DNA of 64,000 bases from Burkholderia catarinensis (GTDB lineage Bacteria; Pseudomonadota; Gammaproteobacteria; Burkholderiales; Burkholderiaceae), in the NCBI RefSeq assembly GCF_001883705.2, contig NZ_MDEQ02000005.1:186001-250000 (forward strand), given 5' to 3'. Below, one piece after another: positions 34,637 to 43,517 of the stretch (position 1 is the stretch's first letter; each line of letters opens with the position of its first letter). Below the pieces are notes generated by a model that made no database searches, was not told the origin of the DNA, and worked only from the letters and a program-made list of their open reading frames with translations. The position numbers were made by a program, and so were the translations under genes.

Positions 34637-35320
34637 TTACTTGGCCTGGTCGGCGAGCGGCTGCAGGAACGCGGAGAAACCGGTCAGCATGATCTGCACG
34701 CCGATACACAGCAGCAGGAACGCCGACACGCGCTTCGCGACCTTGGTCCCTTCGCTGCCGAGGTAGCGCGCGAGCAGCGCGGAGCGGCTGTAGACCTGCC
34801 AGATCACGACCGCGACCAGCACCGAGACGGCGATCGACACGATGCTCGACAGCATGAACTCCGACAACTTGTGCGTGCGGTTCGCGTTCAGCGCGATCGC
34901 GGTCGCGATCGAGCCGGGACCGACCGTCAGCGGCATCGTCAACGGGAAGAACGCGCGCGTCATGATCGCGTTCGCGTCGATCGGCTTGACCGGCGTGTCG
35001 CCGCCGCCCGGCCCGTCGGGTTCGTTCAGCATCTGCCAGCCGGCCACGGCAACCGCGAAGCCGCCGCCGATCCGCAGCGCTTCCATCGAGATCCCGAAGA
35101 AATGCAGCACGGGCGTGCCGGCGAAGAACGCGACCATCAGCACGACGAACGCGTTGAACGCGACCTTCCTCGCGAGCAGATCCCGTTCGTGCTCGGTAAG
35201 CGCCTCGGTCCGTTCGAGAAACAGGAACGCGATGCCGATCGGATTGATGATGCCGATCAGGCCGGTAAAGCCGAACAGGATCTCGGAGACAAGGCGGTTG
35301 ACGATCATCGTGTGAAGCAT
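34637..35320 (-). CDS. MarC-family integral membrane protein
   Basis: 227 residues from ATG 35320; a later ATG (35308) is possible. Six membrane segments are present, with GLIGIINPIGIAFLFLERT near the start and RAFFPLTMPLTVGPGSIATAIAL in the middle, both characteristic of MarC/UPF0056 proteins. Despite the name, MarC has no proven role in drug resistance and its function remains uncertain; some archaeal relatives transport amino acids. The nearest gene on the same strand is the aldo/keto reductase, 154 bp downstream. Confidence 0.87.
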   Translation of the reverse strand: MLHTMIVNRLVSEILFGFTGLIGIINPIGIAFLFLERTEALTEHERDLLARKVAFNAFVVLMVAFFAGTPVLHFFGISMEALRIGGGFAVAVAGWQMLNEPDGPGGGDTPVKPIDANAIMTRAFFPLTMPLTVGPGSIATAIALNANRTHKLSEFMLSSIVSIAVSVLVAVVIWQVYSRSALLARYLGSEGTKVAKRVSAFLLLCIGVQIMLTGFSAFLQPLADQAK

Positions 35321-35435
35321 CGGTCGGGGCTGGGCCGGCAGCGCGCCGGAGGTCACGCATTGTAGAGCAAGCGCCCGCGCCCGAGACGCAAAATGCGGCC
35401 GGGCCCGTTTTGCCGTCGATCGTCGCCGTTCGGCC

Positions 35436-36236
35436 TTACTCGGCGCCGGCCTCCCAGGCCGGCGGCCGCTTCGCGAAGAATGCCGCGAAGCCCTCCTTCG
35501 CCTCCGGCGTCGCCCGCACGCGGGAGATCGTCTGCGCGGTGAACGCCGCGCGCTCGCCCGACGGCGGATACTCGCCGATCGCGTCGAAAAAGCGCTTGAT
35601 CTCCATCAGCGCATTCGGGCCGTTGCGGCCCAGTTCGGCGAGCGTCTTGTCGAGCGTTTCGTCGAGCGCGTCGAGCGGCACGGCCTGGTGGACCAGGCCG
35701 ATCGCGACGGCTTCGGCGGCCGCGAGCTGCGTCGCGGTCAGCGCGAGCCGGCGTGCCTGGCGCTGGCCGACCGCCTCGACCAGATACGGGCCGATCACGG
35801 CCGGCAGGATCCCGAAACGCGCCTCACTGACCGAAAAGCGCGCGTGATCGCTCGCGATCACGATGTCGCAGGCCGCGCACAGGCCGACGCCGCCGCCGAA
35901 CGCGTGGCCCTGCACGCGCGCGACCGTCGGTTTCGGGCACTGCCGGATCGCGCGCATCATCGCGGCGAACCGCTCGGCGTCGCGCAGGTTCGCGGCCGCG
36001 TCGTTCGCGCTCGCACGCTGCATCCACTGCAGGTCGGCGCCCGCGCAGAACGCGCGGCCTTCCGAGCGCAGCACGATCGCGCGAACGTCATCGCGCTGGC
36101 CGAGCGCCGTGAATGCGTCGGTCAGCTCGGCGATCATCGTCTCGTCGAACGCGTTCAGCACGTCGCCGCGCTGCAGCGCGACGGTCGCGATGCCGCGCGC
36201 ATCGACCGTGACGGCCAGGGTCTTCAATCCATCCAT
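35436..36236 (-). CDS. Enoyl-CoA hydratase/isomerase family protein (LiuC-like)
   Basis: 266 residues from ATG 36236. Crotonase oxyanion-hole segments are SEGRAFCAGADLQWM and VQGHAFGGGVGLCAACDIVIA. The glutamate position in SVSEARFGILP is present. The GADLQWMQRASANDAAANL pattern is closest, by eye, to methylglutaconyl-CoA hydratase (LiuC) sequences and less like PaaF or PaaG. It is the third gene of the paaH-paaK operon, 38 bp after paaK. It may act on the ring-opened phenylacetate intermediate or on another acyl-CoA; sequence alone does not decide. Confidence 0.88.
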   Translation of the reverse strand: MDGLKTLAVTVDARGIATVALQRGDVLNAFDETMIAELTDAFTALGQRDDVRAIVLRSEGRAFCAGADLQWMQRASANDAAANLRDAERFAAMMRAIRQCPKPTVARVQGHAFGGGVGLCAACDIVIASDHARFSVSEARFGILPAVIGPYLVEAVGQRQARRLALTATQLAAAEAVAIGLVHQAVPLDALDETLDKTLAELGRNGPNALMEIKRFFDAIGEYPPSGERAAFTAQTISRVRATPEAKEGFAAFFAKRPPAWEAGAE

Positions 36237-36274
36237 CGAACAGGTTTCCTCGGGTAGAACGGCAAATATCGAAA

Positions 36275-37597
36275 TCAGGCGGCCTGGCGGCGGTCGATCA
36301 CGCGCCGCGCCTTGCCGGTCGCGGTCGCGGGAATGCCGCCGGCCGCCAGCACCGTCACGCCGGACGACACGCCGACCATCGTCTTGATCCGGTGCTGCAG
36401 CTCGCGCGCGAGTGCCGCGCGATCGCTGTCGGTGACCGACGCGGCAGCCTCGGAACGCAACTCGACCGCGAGGTCGAGCCGGTCCATGTGACCGTCGCGC
36501 GACAGCGTGATCTGGAACTGGCCCGACAGCAGCGGCAGCGCGACGACGATCTCCTCGATCTGGCTCGGGAACACGTTCACGCCGCGCACGATCAGCATGT
36601 CGTCGGAGCGGCCCGTGATTTTCGCGAGACGGCGCATCGCGCGCGCGGTCGGCGGCAGCAGCGCGGTGAGGTCGCGCGTGCGGTAGCGGATCACCGGCAT
36701 CGCTTCCTTCGTCAGCGACGTGAACACGAGCTCGCCCGGGCTGCCGTCGGGCAGCACCTCGCCCGTGACGGGATCGATGATCTCCGGATAGAATTGGTCT
36801 TCCCAGATCACCGGGCCGTCCTTCGTCTCGACGCATTCGCACGCGACACCCGGGCCCATCACTTCCGACAGCCCGTAGATGTCGAGCGCGTCGATGCCCA
36901 CGCGCGTCTCCACTTCCTCACGCAACGCCTGCGTCCACGGCTCGGCGCCGAAGATGCCGATCTTCAGCGACGACTCGGCCGGGTCCATCCCCTGCCGCAC
37001 CATCTCGTCGATCAGGTTCAGCATGTACGACGGCGTGACCAGGATGATCTTCGGCTCGAAATCGCGGATCAGCTGCACCTGCTTCTCGGTCTGCCCGCCC
37101 GACATCGGCACGACCATGCAGCCGAGCCGTTCCGCGCCGTAATGAATCCCGAGGCCGCCCGTGAACAGCCCGTAGCCGAACGCGTTGTGCAGCGTGTCGC
37201 CCGGGCGGCCGCCGGCCGCGCGGATCGAGCGTGCGGTCACGTTCGCCCACGTGTCGATGTCGCGCGCGGTGTAGCCGACCACGGTCGGCTTGCCGGTCGT
37301 GCCGCTCGACGCGTGCACGCGCACGACCTGCTCGCGCGGCACCGCGAACAGCCCGAACGGATAGTTGTCGCGCAGGTCGTTCTTCGTCGAGAACGGGAAT
37401 TTCGCGAGATCGGAGAGCGATTTCAGGTCGTCCGGATGCACGCCCGCCGCATCGAACGTGCGCCGATAGTGCGGGACGTTGTCGTACGCGTGGCGCAGCG
37501 ACCACTTGAGGCGTTCGAGCTGCAGCGCCTGCAGTTCGTCGCGGCTGGCGGTCTCGATCGGCTCGAGGGCGGCGGCGGGATGCGTCGGGTGAGTCAT
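36275..37597 (-). CDS. paaK: Phenylacetate-CoA ligase
   Basis: 440 residues from ATG 37597 with GGAGGAG 9 bp upstream. The AMP-binding loop is VHASSGTTGKPTVVGYTARD, followed by NAFGYGLFTGGLGIHYGAERLG, IYGLSEVMGPGVACEC, and the C-terminal RSDDMLIVRGVNVFPSQIEE with the catalytic lysine in ATATGKARRV. Length and motifs match PaaK. It activates phenylacetate to phenylacetyl-CoA with ATP. No ring epoxidase genes (paaABCDE) are in the window, so this is probably a secondary paa locus that cooperates with genes elsewhere. Confidence 0.95.
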   Translation of the reverse strand: MTHPTHPAAALEPIETASRDELQALQLERLKWSLRHAYDNVPHYRRTFDAAGVHPDDLKSLSDLAKFPFSTKNDLRDNYPFGLFAVPREQVVRVHASSGTTGKPTVVGYTARDIDTWANVTARSIRAAGGRPGDTLHNAFGYGLFTGGLGIHYGAERLGCMVVPMSGGQTEKQVQLIRDFEPKIILVTPSYMLNLIDEMVRQGMDPAESSLKIGIFGAEPWTQALREEVETRVGIDALDIYGLSEVMGPGVACECVETKDGPVIWEDQFYPEIIDPVTGEVLPDGSPGELVFTSLTKEAMPVIRYRTRDLTALLPPTARAMRRLAKITGRSDDMLIVRGVNVFPSQIEEIVVALPLLSGQFQITLSRDGHMDRLDLAVELRSEAAASVTDSDRAALARELQHRIKTMVGVSSGVTVLAAGGIPATATGKARRVIDRRQAA

Positions 37598-37656
37598 CGG
37601 GGTGCTCCTCCAATGGAGTGATGTCGTTATCGTGATCGGGGTAACGGGGCCGGCGG

Positions 37657-39213
37657 CTACGACCGGAACGTGCGGCCGGCCGCATGCAGCGCGGCGATGC
37701 GCGGCGACACGCGATAGCGGTCCTCGCCGTAGCTCGCCGCCAGGTTCGACAGCACGCGATGCACGCGGCCGATGCCGATCGCATCGGCCCACGCGAGCGG
37801 GCCGCACGGGTAATTCACGCCCTTCTCCATCGCGAGATCGAGATCGGCGGGCGAACACACGCCCTGGTTCACCGTGTCGGCCGCCTCGTTCGCGAGCATC
37901 GCCACGGTGCGCATCGCGACCATCCCCGGCACGTCCGCGACGCCGACGACGCGAAAGCCCGCCTGCTGGAACAAGCCGACCGCATCCGCGTAGGCCGCAT
38001 CGCTGCACTGGAGCGCGCGCGTCAGCGCGACGAGCCCGGCCTGCGCGTAATCGCGCGCAAGATCGACCAGCACGAGATCGGCCACGCCCGTTTGCGCGGC
38101 GCGCGCGGTTGCCGTTCGGCCGTCGGTCAGCGCGATCGATGCACGGCCGGCCATCGCGAGCAGGTCGTCCGGGTGCGCGCCGGCCTGCCGGGCACCCGCG
38201 ATGCGCTCGACGAAGCGCGCGTGCAGCGCGGCGGCCGGGCCGTCCTGCGCATGCAACACGACGTCGGCCGGCGCGTCGCGCGCCGGTTCGAGATCGGGCG
38301 CGGGCGGCGTCGCGCCGTGCGCATACGAATAGAAGCCGCGCCCCGACTTGCGCCCGAGAAAGCCCGCGTTCACGAGTTCCTGCTGGATCAGCGACGGCGT
38401 GTAGCGCGGATCGTTGAAGGTCGCGCGGAACACCGATTCGGTCACCGCGAAGTTCACGTCGTGGCCGATCAGGTCCATCAGCTCGAACGGCCCCATGCGG
38501 AAGCCGCCGGCCTCGCGCATCACCGCGTCGATCGAGGCCGGCGCGCCGCCCTGCTCGTTCAGCACGCGCAGCGCCTCCGCGTAATACGGCCGCGCGACGC
38601 GGTTCACGATGAAGCCCGGCGTCGATTTCGCCATCACGGGTTGCTTGCCCCACGCGGCGGCGGTCGCATGGAGCACCTGCGCGACATCGGGTGCGGTCGC
38701 GAGCCCGCTGACCACTTCGACGAGCGCCATCAGCGGCGCCGGGTTGAAGAAATGCAGGCCGGCGACGCGCTGCGGCACGCGCAGCCCGGCCGCGATCGAC
38801 GTGATCGAGATCGACGACGTGTTGGTCGACAGCAGGCACGCGTCGTCGACATGGCGCTCGAGGGTCGCGAAGATCTCGCGCTTCACGTCGAGCCGCTCCG
38901 CCGCCGCCTCGACGATCAGCGCGGCGCCCGCGAAGTCGGCCAGCGCGCGCACCGCGCGGATCCTGCCGCCGGCCGCGTCGGCCTGGGCCGGTTCGAGCCG
39001 GCCTTTCTCCGCGAGCCGCGCGAACTGCGCGCGAATGCCGGCCAGCGCCTTGTCGCAGGCCGCTTCGTTCAGGTCGTACAGCAGCACCGTGTGGCCGGCC
39101 GCCGCCGCAACCTGCGCAATGCCCGCGCCCATCGCGCCGGCGCCGATCACGCCGACGACGGCCGACGGCGCCAGCGCGCCCGAGTTCACCGAATGTGCAG
39201 AGGAAACAGCCAT
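37657..39213 (-). CDS. paaH: 3-hydroxyacyl-CoA dehydrogenase PaaH
   Basis: 518 residues. The NAD-binding motif VVGVIGAGAMGAGIAQVAAAAGH is near residue 20. The HAD signature LHFFNPAPLMALVEVV and the catalytic His/Glu region follow, then two 3HCDH C-terminal domains (TPGFIVNRVARPYYAEAL; VGVADVPGMVAMRTVAMLANEA). The double C-terminal domain and length match the PaaH/PaaC type. It oxidises 3-hydroxyadipyl-CoA in phenylacetate breakdown. It is the first gene of the operon, 59 bp before paaK, with a palindromic operator over its promoter. Confidence 0.92.
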   Translation of the reverse strand: MAVSSAHSVNSGALAPSAVVGVIGAGAMGAGIAQVAAAAGHTVLLYDLNEAACDKALAGIRAQFARLAEKGRLEPAQADAAGGRIRAVRALADFAGAALIVEAAAERLDVKREIFATLERHVDDACLLSTNTSSISITSIAAGLRVPQRVAGLHFFNPAPLMALVEVVSGLATAPDVAQVLHATAAAWGKQPVMAKSTPGFIVNRVARPYYAEALRVLNEQGGAPASIDAVMREAGGFRMGPFELMDLIGHDVNFAVTESVFRATFNDPRYTPSLIQQELVNAGFLGRKSGRGFYSYAHGATPPAPDLEPARDAPADVVLHAQDGPAAALHARFVERIAGARQAGAHPDDLLAMAGRASIALTDGRTATARAAQTGVADLVLVDLARDYAQAGLVALTRALQCSDAAYADAVGLFQQAGFRVVGVADVPGMVAMRTVAMLANEAADTVNQGVCSPADLDLAMEKGVNYPCGPLAWADAIGIGRVHRVLSNLAASYGEDRYRVSPRIAALHAAGRTFRS

Positions 39214-39248
39214 CGCTTGCGATCCGTCATGAAGTGGAAGTGCGAGCG

Positions 39249-39269
39249 ATTATAAACCGACCGGTCGGT
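39249..39269 (-). promoter_or_regulatory. Promoter and PaaR-like operator of the paaH operon
   Basis: ACCGACCGGTCGGT (39256-39269) is a perfect 14-bp palindrome. On the minus strand it directly precedes TATAAT (39249-39254), so a bound repressor would block the promoter. This sequence form is what I recall for the TetR-type PaaR of beta-proteobacteria. A weaker copy, AACCGAAAGGTCAAT, is at 39364-39378 (11 of 15 matching positions). Confidence 0.75.
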
Positions 39270-39273
39270 AGAT

Positions 39274-39763
39274 TTATGTCAGGGCGAGCCCGAATTTGTC
39301 GTGCAAGAGACCGTTACGGGAACTGCAAAGACAAAAAAATGACGGATTAGGGCACTTTTTGTAAACCGAAAGGTCAATGAAAGGGTTCGAATATGAGATA
39401 GCGGCCCCCAAACGCCTGATAAAATTCGACAAACTGTCGGATTCCGGGGGGAAACCGCGTGTCACGCCGCCACCGCTGTCCATCGTCCGCCACTCTTTCG
39501 GGGTCAGAACCGAGCCGCCGGCCGGCACGGCGTCACGACCGTTCGTCCCGCCATCGGCGGCCGGCCGCATCGAACCGTTTCACCCAGCGACGGGCTCCGG
39601 CCCGCCCGCGCCCCTCGCCGCCTCACGGCGGCGAACGCCAGGCAGCGCCGTTGCGCGCTGCCACCTTTCGGTTTCATCGTTCTCGTTCGGCGGATCGTAC
39701 GGCCGGGCTTCGTCACCCCGTGACGGCGCGTCGCGCGCCGCCACTCGCATAAGGAAACCCTCC
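39274..39763. other. Divergent intergenic region between paaH and chaA
   Basis: About 490 bp without a credible gene. The left part (to about 39440) is AT-richer and holds the second, weaker PaaR-like site. The right part is GC-rich and contains an 8-bp hairpin GGCAGCGC/GCGCTGCC (39641-39662) and a 6-bp hairpin CGTCAC/GTGACG (39711-39725) ahead of chaA. I looked for a yybP-ykoY manganese riboswitch, common before such transporters, and saw no conserved core. Confidence 0.45.
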
Positions 39764-40852
39764 ATGCCGCTCTCGTCCAACCAGCTCCCGCGCTGGACCC
39801 TCTGGGCCCCGCTTGCCGCATGGCTGGTACTCGCGCTGTCGCGCGTCGTGCCGGCCGAAGGCCTCGTCATCGCGGTGCTCGCCGCCGCGCTCGCCGGCGC
39901 CGTGTTCGCCGCCGTCCACCATGCGGAAGTCGTCGCGCACCGCGTCGGCGAACCGTTCGGCACGCTCGTGCTCGCGGTCGCCGTGACCGTCATCGAAGTC
40001 GCGCTGATCGTGTCGGTCATGCTCGGCGCGGGCCCCGAGAAATCGGGCCTCGCGCGCGACACCGTGTTCGCCGCCGTGATGATCATCTGCAACGGCATCG
40101 TGGGCATCTGCCTGCTGGTCGGCGCGTGGAAGCACGGCGAGCAGGACTTCCAGGGGCGCGGCGCAAGCAAGGCGCTCGCGGTACTCGCGTCGCTGTCGGT
40201 GCTGTCGCTCGTGATGCCGAACTACCTGAGCGCCGCGCCGGGCCCGTTCTTTTCGAAATCGCAGCTCGCGTTTGCCGGCGTGTCGTCGCTCGTGCTGTAC
40301 GGCGCATTCGTATTCGTGCAGACCGTGCGCCACCGCGACTACTTCCTCACCGAGCACGACAGCGCGAACGAATCGGTACACGCGGCGCCGCCGAGTAGCC
40401 GCACCGCGCTGATCAGCCTGGTGCTGCTGTTCGTGAGCCTCGTCGCGGTCGTGCTGCTCGCGAAGCTGCTGTCGCCGGCCGTCGAGCATGCGGTGCTGAA
40501 GCTCGGCGCGCCCGAAGCCGCGGTCGGCATCGTGATCGCCGCGCTCGTGCTGCTGCCGGAAGGGCTCGCGGCCGTCACCGCCGCGCGCGCAAACCGCCTG
40601 CAGACCAGCATGAACCTCGCGCTCGGTTCGGCGCTCGCGAGCATCGGGCTCACGATCCCGACGGTTGCGGCCGTGTTCATCTGGGTCGGCCAGCCGCTCA
40701 CGCTCGGCATCGGCGCAATGGAAACGGTACTGCTGGCGCTGACGCTGCTGGTCAGCACGCTCACGCTCAGCCAGGGGCGCACGACGGTGCTGCACGGTGT
40801 CGTGCATCTGTCGCTGTTCGCCGCGTACCTGTTCCTGTCGATCACCCACTGA
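39764..40852 (+). CDS. chaA: ChaA-type calcium/proton antiporter
   Basis: 362 residues from ATG 39764 (AAGGAAAC upstream), close to the 366 of E. coli ChaA. Eleven or so membrane segments are present with the two alpha-repeat signatures of cation/Ca exchangers: AVAVTVIEVALIVSVML, with its glutamate in the membrane, and VLLPEGLAAVTAARANRLQTSMNLALGSALASIG. It exchanges Ca2+ (or Na+, K+) for protons and contributes to alkaline and cation tolerance. The gene is monocistronic; a strong terminator hairpin follows at 40862. Confidence 0.9.
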   Translation: MPLSSNQLPRWTLWAPLAAWLVLALSRVVPAEGLVIAVLAAALAGAVFAAVHHAEVVAHRVGEPFGTLVLAVAVTVIEVALIVSVMLGAGPEKSGLARDTVFAAVMIICNGIVGICLLVGAWKHGEQDFQGRGASKALAVLASLSVLSLVMPNYLSAAPGPFFSKSQLAFAGVSSLVLYGAFVFVQTVRHRDYFLTEHDSANESVHAAPPSSRTALISLVLLFVSLVAVVLLAKLLSPAVEHAVLKLGAPEAAVGIVIAALVLLPEGLAAVTAARANRLQTSMNLALGSALASIGLTIPTVAAVFIWVGQPLTLGIGAMETVLLALTLLVSTLTLSQGRTTVLHGVVHLSLFAAYLFLSITH

Positions 40853-40861
40853 CGCCAACCT

Positions 40862-40900
40862 GCGCGCGGCCCGGCGGATCATCTCCGCCGGGCCGCGCGC
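40862..40900. terminator. Bidirectional terminator between chaA and the LysM gene
   Basis: Perfect 17-bp inverted repeat (arms 40862-40878 and 40884-40900, 5-nt loop) between two convergent genes. No long T-run, but the stem is very stable. Confidence 0.75.
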
Positions 40901-40932
40901 CGTCTTTCACCCCCCTTCATTTCAAGCCGCCG

Positions 40933-42069
40933 CTACCGGACCGGAATCACGAGATGCTGGCCCGCCAGGATCAGGTTCGGGTTGGCGAGGTTGTTGCGGC
41001 GCTGGATCTCGCGAAAACGCTGGCCGCTGCCGAGCTTGCTCGCCGCGATCATGTTCAGCGTGTCGCCCGCCTTCACCACGTACGTGTGTTCGCCCGACGC
41101 GGCCGCGGTCGTCACCGCCTGGTCGCTGACGAAGTACTTGCGCAGCAGGTCCAGATACTGCGGCGACTGCTTGAGCTTCGCGATCGCGGCATTCAGGTAG
41201 ATCAGCAGGTCCTGGTCGTCGGCGCGCACGCCGATCTTGTACGCGATGTTCGAGCCGTCGAGCTTGGTCACCGCGAACTTCAGGTCGGTGTCCTTGATCG
41301 AGCTGACCGCGAACGGATAGTCGTAGATGAACGCGTCGACCGTATGGCCGTCGATGCTCTTCGCGATGAACGCCGGATCGGAATCGTCGACCTCGACGAA
41401 CCGCACGTTCGGGTACTGGCGCGTGACGAATGCGCGCACGTCGGGGTCGCCCTTCAGGATGCCGACCGTCTTGCCCGCGAGATCGTCGGTCGAGCGGATC
41501 GCCGAGCCTTGCCGCACGATCAGCGAATAGCCGAAATCGTCGACATACGGCACCGAATAGACGACGCCCGCCGGCGTGTTGTCCGCGAATGTCAGCCCGT
41601 CCATCGCCACGTCGACGACGTGGTTCCCCTTCGCGTCCGTGTCGAGCAGTTGCTTCGGCACGCCCGGGTACGTGTCGACCTCGTGACGCGTATCGACGAC
41701 GACCGGCTTGCCGCCGTGCGAGAACGACGGGTCCGCGAACAGCAGCCGCGCGAATTCGACGTTGAAGCCGTGCGGCGCGCCCTTGCTCTCGCCGAAGAAC
41801 GGCTCGCTCGGGTTCTGCACCGAGATCCGCACGATGCCGTTTTCGGCAATCGATTTCAGCGTGCTGGCCTGCGGCGTGAAGCCGGCCGGCAACACGTTGG
41901 CGGAAGGCGGCGGCTGCGTGGCCGGCTGGCCGCTGTCACCTGTCTGCGCGGACGTCGCGCCCGGGGCCGCGTCATGCGCGGGAATCAGCGTCGACAGGCC
42001 GCCCTGATGCACGATCCATACGCCGACGAGCACTACCAGAAACGCGACTGCGCCAAGAAGTTTTTTCAT
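40933..42069 (-). CDS. Membrane-anchored substrate-binding domain fused to LysM
   Basis: 378 residues. An N-terminal hydrophobic anchor (LLGAVAFLVVLVGVWIV) has no lipobox. A Pro/Gln/Ser-rich linker follows, then a family 3 (amino-acid type) solute-binding domain from about 68 to 320 (IAENGIVRISVQNPSEPFFGE, GAPHGFNVEFARLL, DDLAGKTVGILKGDPDV, VDAFIYDYPFAV). A C-terminal LysM domain occupies about 325-378 (HTYVVKAGDTLNMIAASKLGSGQRFREIQRRNNL). It would be anchored in the inner membrane with LysM reaching peptidoglycan. No ABC permease or ATPase is nearby, so a sensing role is more likely than transport. It is 20 bp downstream of the coiled-coil gene. Confidence 0.85.
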   Translation of the reverse strand: MKKLLGAVAFLVVLVGVWIVHQGGLSTLIPAHDAAPGATSAQTGDSGQPATQPPPSANVLPAGFTPQASTLKSIAENGIVRISVQNPSEPFFGESKGAPHGFNVEFARLLFADPSFSHGGKPVVVDTRHEVDTYPGVPKQLLDTDAKGNHVVDVAMDGLTFADNTPAGVVYSVPYVDDFGYSLIVRQGSAIRSTDDLAGKTVGILKGDPDVRAFVTRQYPNVRFVEVDDSDPAFIAKSIDGHTVDAFIYDYPFAVSSIKDTDLKFAVTKLDGSNIAYKIGVRADDQDLLIYLNAAIAKLKQSPQYLDLLRKYFVSDQAVTTAAASGEHTYVVKAGDTLNMIAASKLGSGQRFREIQRRNNLANPNLILAGQHLVIPVR

Positions 42070-42089
42070 GGTTGCGTGCCTGCAGGAAG

Positions 42090-42860
42090 TTATTGTTGTT
42101 TCGACGGCAACTGCGCAGGGTTCGCCGCATCGGGCCCGGGCGCGTGGCTGCCGTTCATCACCGCCTGCTGCTGTGCCTGCTTGACCTCGGGGTTATCCAT
42201 CAGCGACGTCTCCATTTCGGAGAATGCCTTGTTGACCGAGCGCATCACCGAATCGACGGCCACGTCGGTCTTGATCTGTTCGAACGTGTCGGACGCCTGC
42301 CGGCCTGCGAGCTTGTTCATCTGCTGCGCCGCCTGCGACATGTCCCACATCGCCTTCGCGCGATCGATCGCCGACGCGAAATTCTTCAGCTCGGCCTGTA
42401 CCTGCTTGTAGCGGCCTTCGCGAAACGCGAGGAGCTGCTTCATCGTGTCGAGCTGCGACCGGAAGCGCGGCGCGTCGTCCGGATACTGCTTCTCGAACAG
42501 TTCCGTCTTGTTCTCGAAGTTCTTCACCTCGGTGCGGAACGCGGTGATGCTGTCCGCAAATTTCTGTGCTGCCTGGCGCTTTTCCGCGAGCTGGTTGATC
42601 AGCGTCTCGATCGGATTCGACTGCGCCTCCTCGACGATCATCCTCACCTTCTGGTTCGCGAACTTCATCGCGACGACCGGCGCGAAATAGATCGCGCCGA
42701 GACCGATCACGCCCGCCGTGACCAGCGCGATCATCCCCTTCAGGATGAACAGCGCGGCCGGTGCCGCGATTGCGACACCGGCGATGATGATCGCCCACTT
42801 GATCAGCTTGACCTTGCCACTCCCCGAACTGCCGTTTGCTTCATTCGAAAGCTGCGACAT
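42090..42860 (-). CDS. Two-TM coiled-coil membrane protein, PspA-like, function unknown
   Basis: 256 residues. Two adjacent hydrophobic segments, about 20-62 (LIKWAIIIAGVAIAAPAALF; MIALVTAGVIGLGAIYFAP), are followed by a long charged helical region, about 70-225, with heptad character (EAQSNPIETLINQLAEKRQAAQKF, TELFEKQYPDDAPRFRSQLDT, MWDMSQAAQQMNKLA). The tail is Gln/Pro-rich. The arrangement recalls PspA/IM30-like membrane-stress proteins, but the transmembrane hairpin is not usual for PspA. It is the first gene of a two-gene operon with the LysM fusion. Confidence 0.75.
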   Translation of the reverse strand: MSQLSNEANGSSGSGKVKLIKWAIIIAGVAIAAPAALFILKGMIALVTAGVIGLGAIYFAPVVAMKFANQKVRMIVEEAQSNPIETLINQLAEKRQAAQKFADSITAFRTEVKNFENKTELFEKQYPDDAPRFRSQLDTMKQLLAFREGRYKQVQAELKNFASAIDRAKAMWDMSQAAQQMNKLAGRQASDTFEQIKTDVAVDSVMRSVNKAFSEMETSLMDNPEVKQAQQQAVMNGSHAPGPDAANPAQLPSKQQ

Positions 42861-42996
42861 GAGTTTTTCTCCTTGAACCTCGAACCGAACTGCTTGCGTT
42901 TGCCTTTTTCAAGCTCAATCGAAATGCTTCGGACTCCGGTGCCGCCGGGCAGTCAGGAAAGCCGGCGGCGCAATACAAGGACGGGCGCGACGGGCG

Positions 42997-43242
42997 TCAC
43001 GAGACGCCGGTGTAGGCGCCGTTCAGGATGCGGTGATCGGGGGCGGCAGGCGGCGGCGCGATGTGGCGGGCCGGATCGGCGCCGTTCATCGTCGCGGCCA
43101 TCGCGCGGACGGGGAAGTGTACCGATGCACGGTACGAAACGGGATGACGGATACGTGACGCGACGGGCGTCGGGAGAATCGTTGCTCCGGCGGGCCGACA
43201 GACGCGGGGCCGGTGTTCCGGTACGAGTGCGTAAAGGCTCAT
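42997..43242 (-). CDS. Hypothetical small protein (weak)
   Basis: 81 residues from ATG 43242 with only a poor ribosome site. Codon third positions are GC-biased and the composition is not the extreme Arg/Ala of antisense frames (starts MSLYALVPEHRP, ends ILNGAYTGVS). No domain is recognised. The rest of the 42861-43517 gap holds no gene I can support. Confidence 0.3.
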   Translation of the reverse strand: MSLYALVPEHRPRVCRPAGATILPTPVASRIRHPVSYRASVHFPVRAMAATMNGADPARHIAPPPAAPDHRILNGAYTGVS

Positions 43243-43517
43243 CGTTGTTCTTTTGCGTATCGCGGGTGCAGGAACCGCGCGGCCGGCGCGTCCCGCTCCA
43301 AATGCACGGACGTATCCTGCGCCGACCGGCATGCAGCGTCAAGCGGTTGTCGCAGTGCAGCGAACCGTCTTGTTCCGCCGTTGAAACGCCGGCCCCGATG
43401 CAGCTTTCATTACAGTAAGAAGCCGCGTGGCGCCGGCTGGCCGCGCTCGATCAGGATTGCTTGCCATCGCCCGTGTCGAGCTTCCGGATTGAAAGCTTGT
43501 GACAGGGTGCGGGTGTC

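Noticed and set aside
39274..39570. 98-codon minus-strand frame between paaH and chaA
   Set aside because: No ribosome site, overlaps the promoter region, no recognisable pattern.
39274..39763. yybP-ykoY manganese riboswitch before chaA
   Set aside because: Searched by eye for the conserved core; only ordinary GC hairpins were found.
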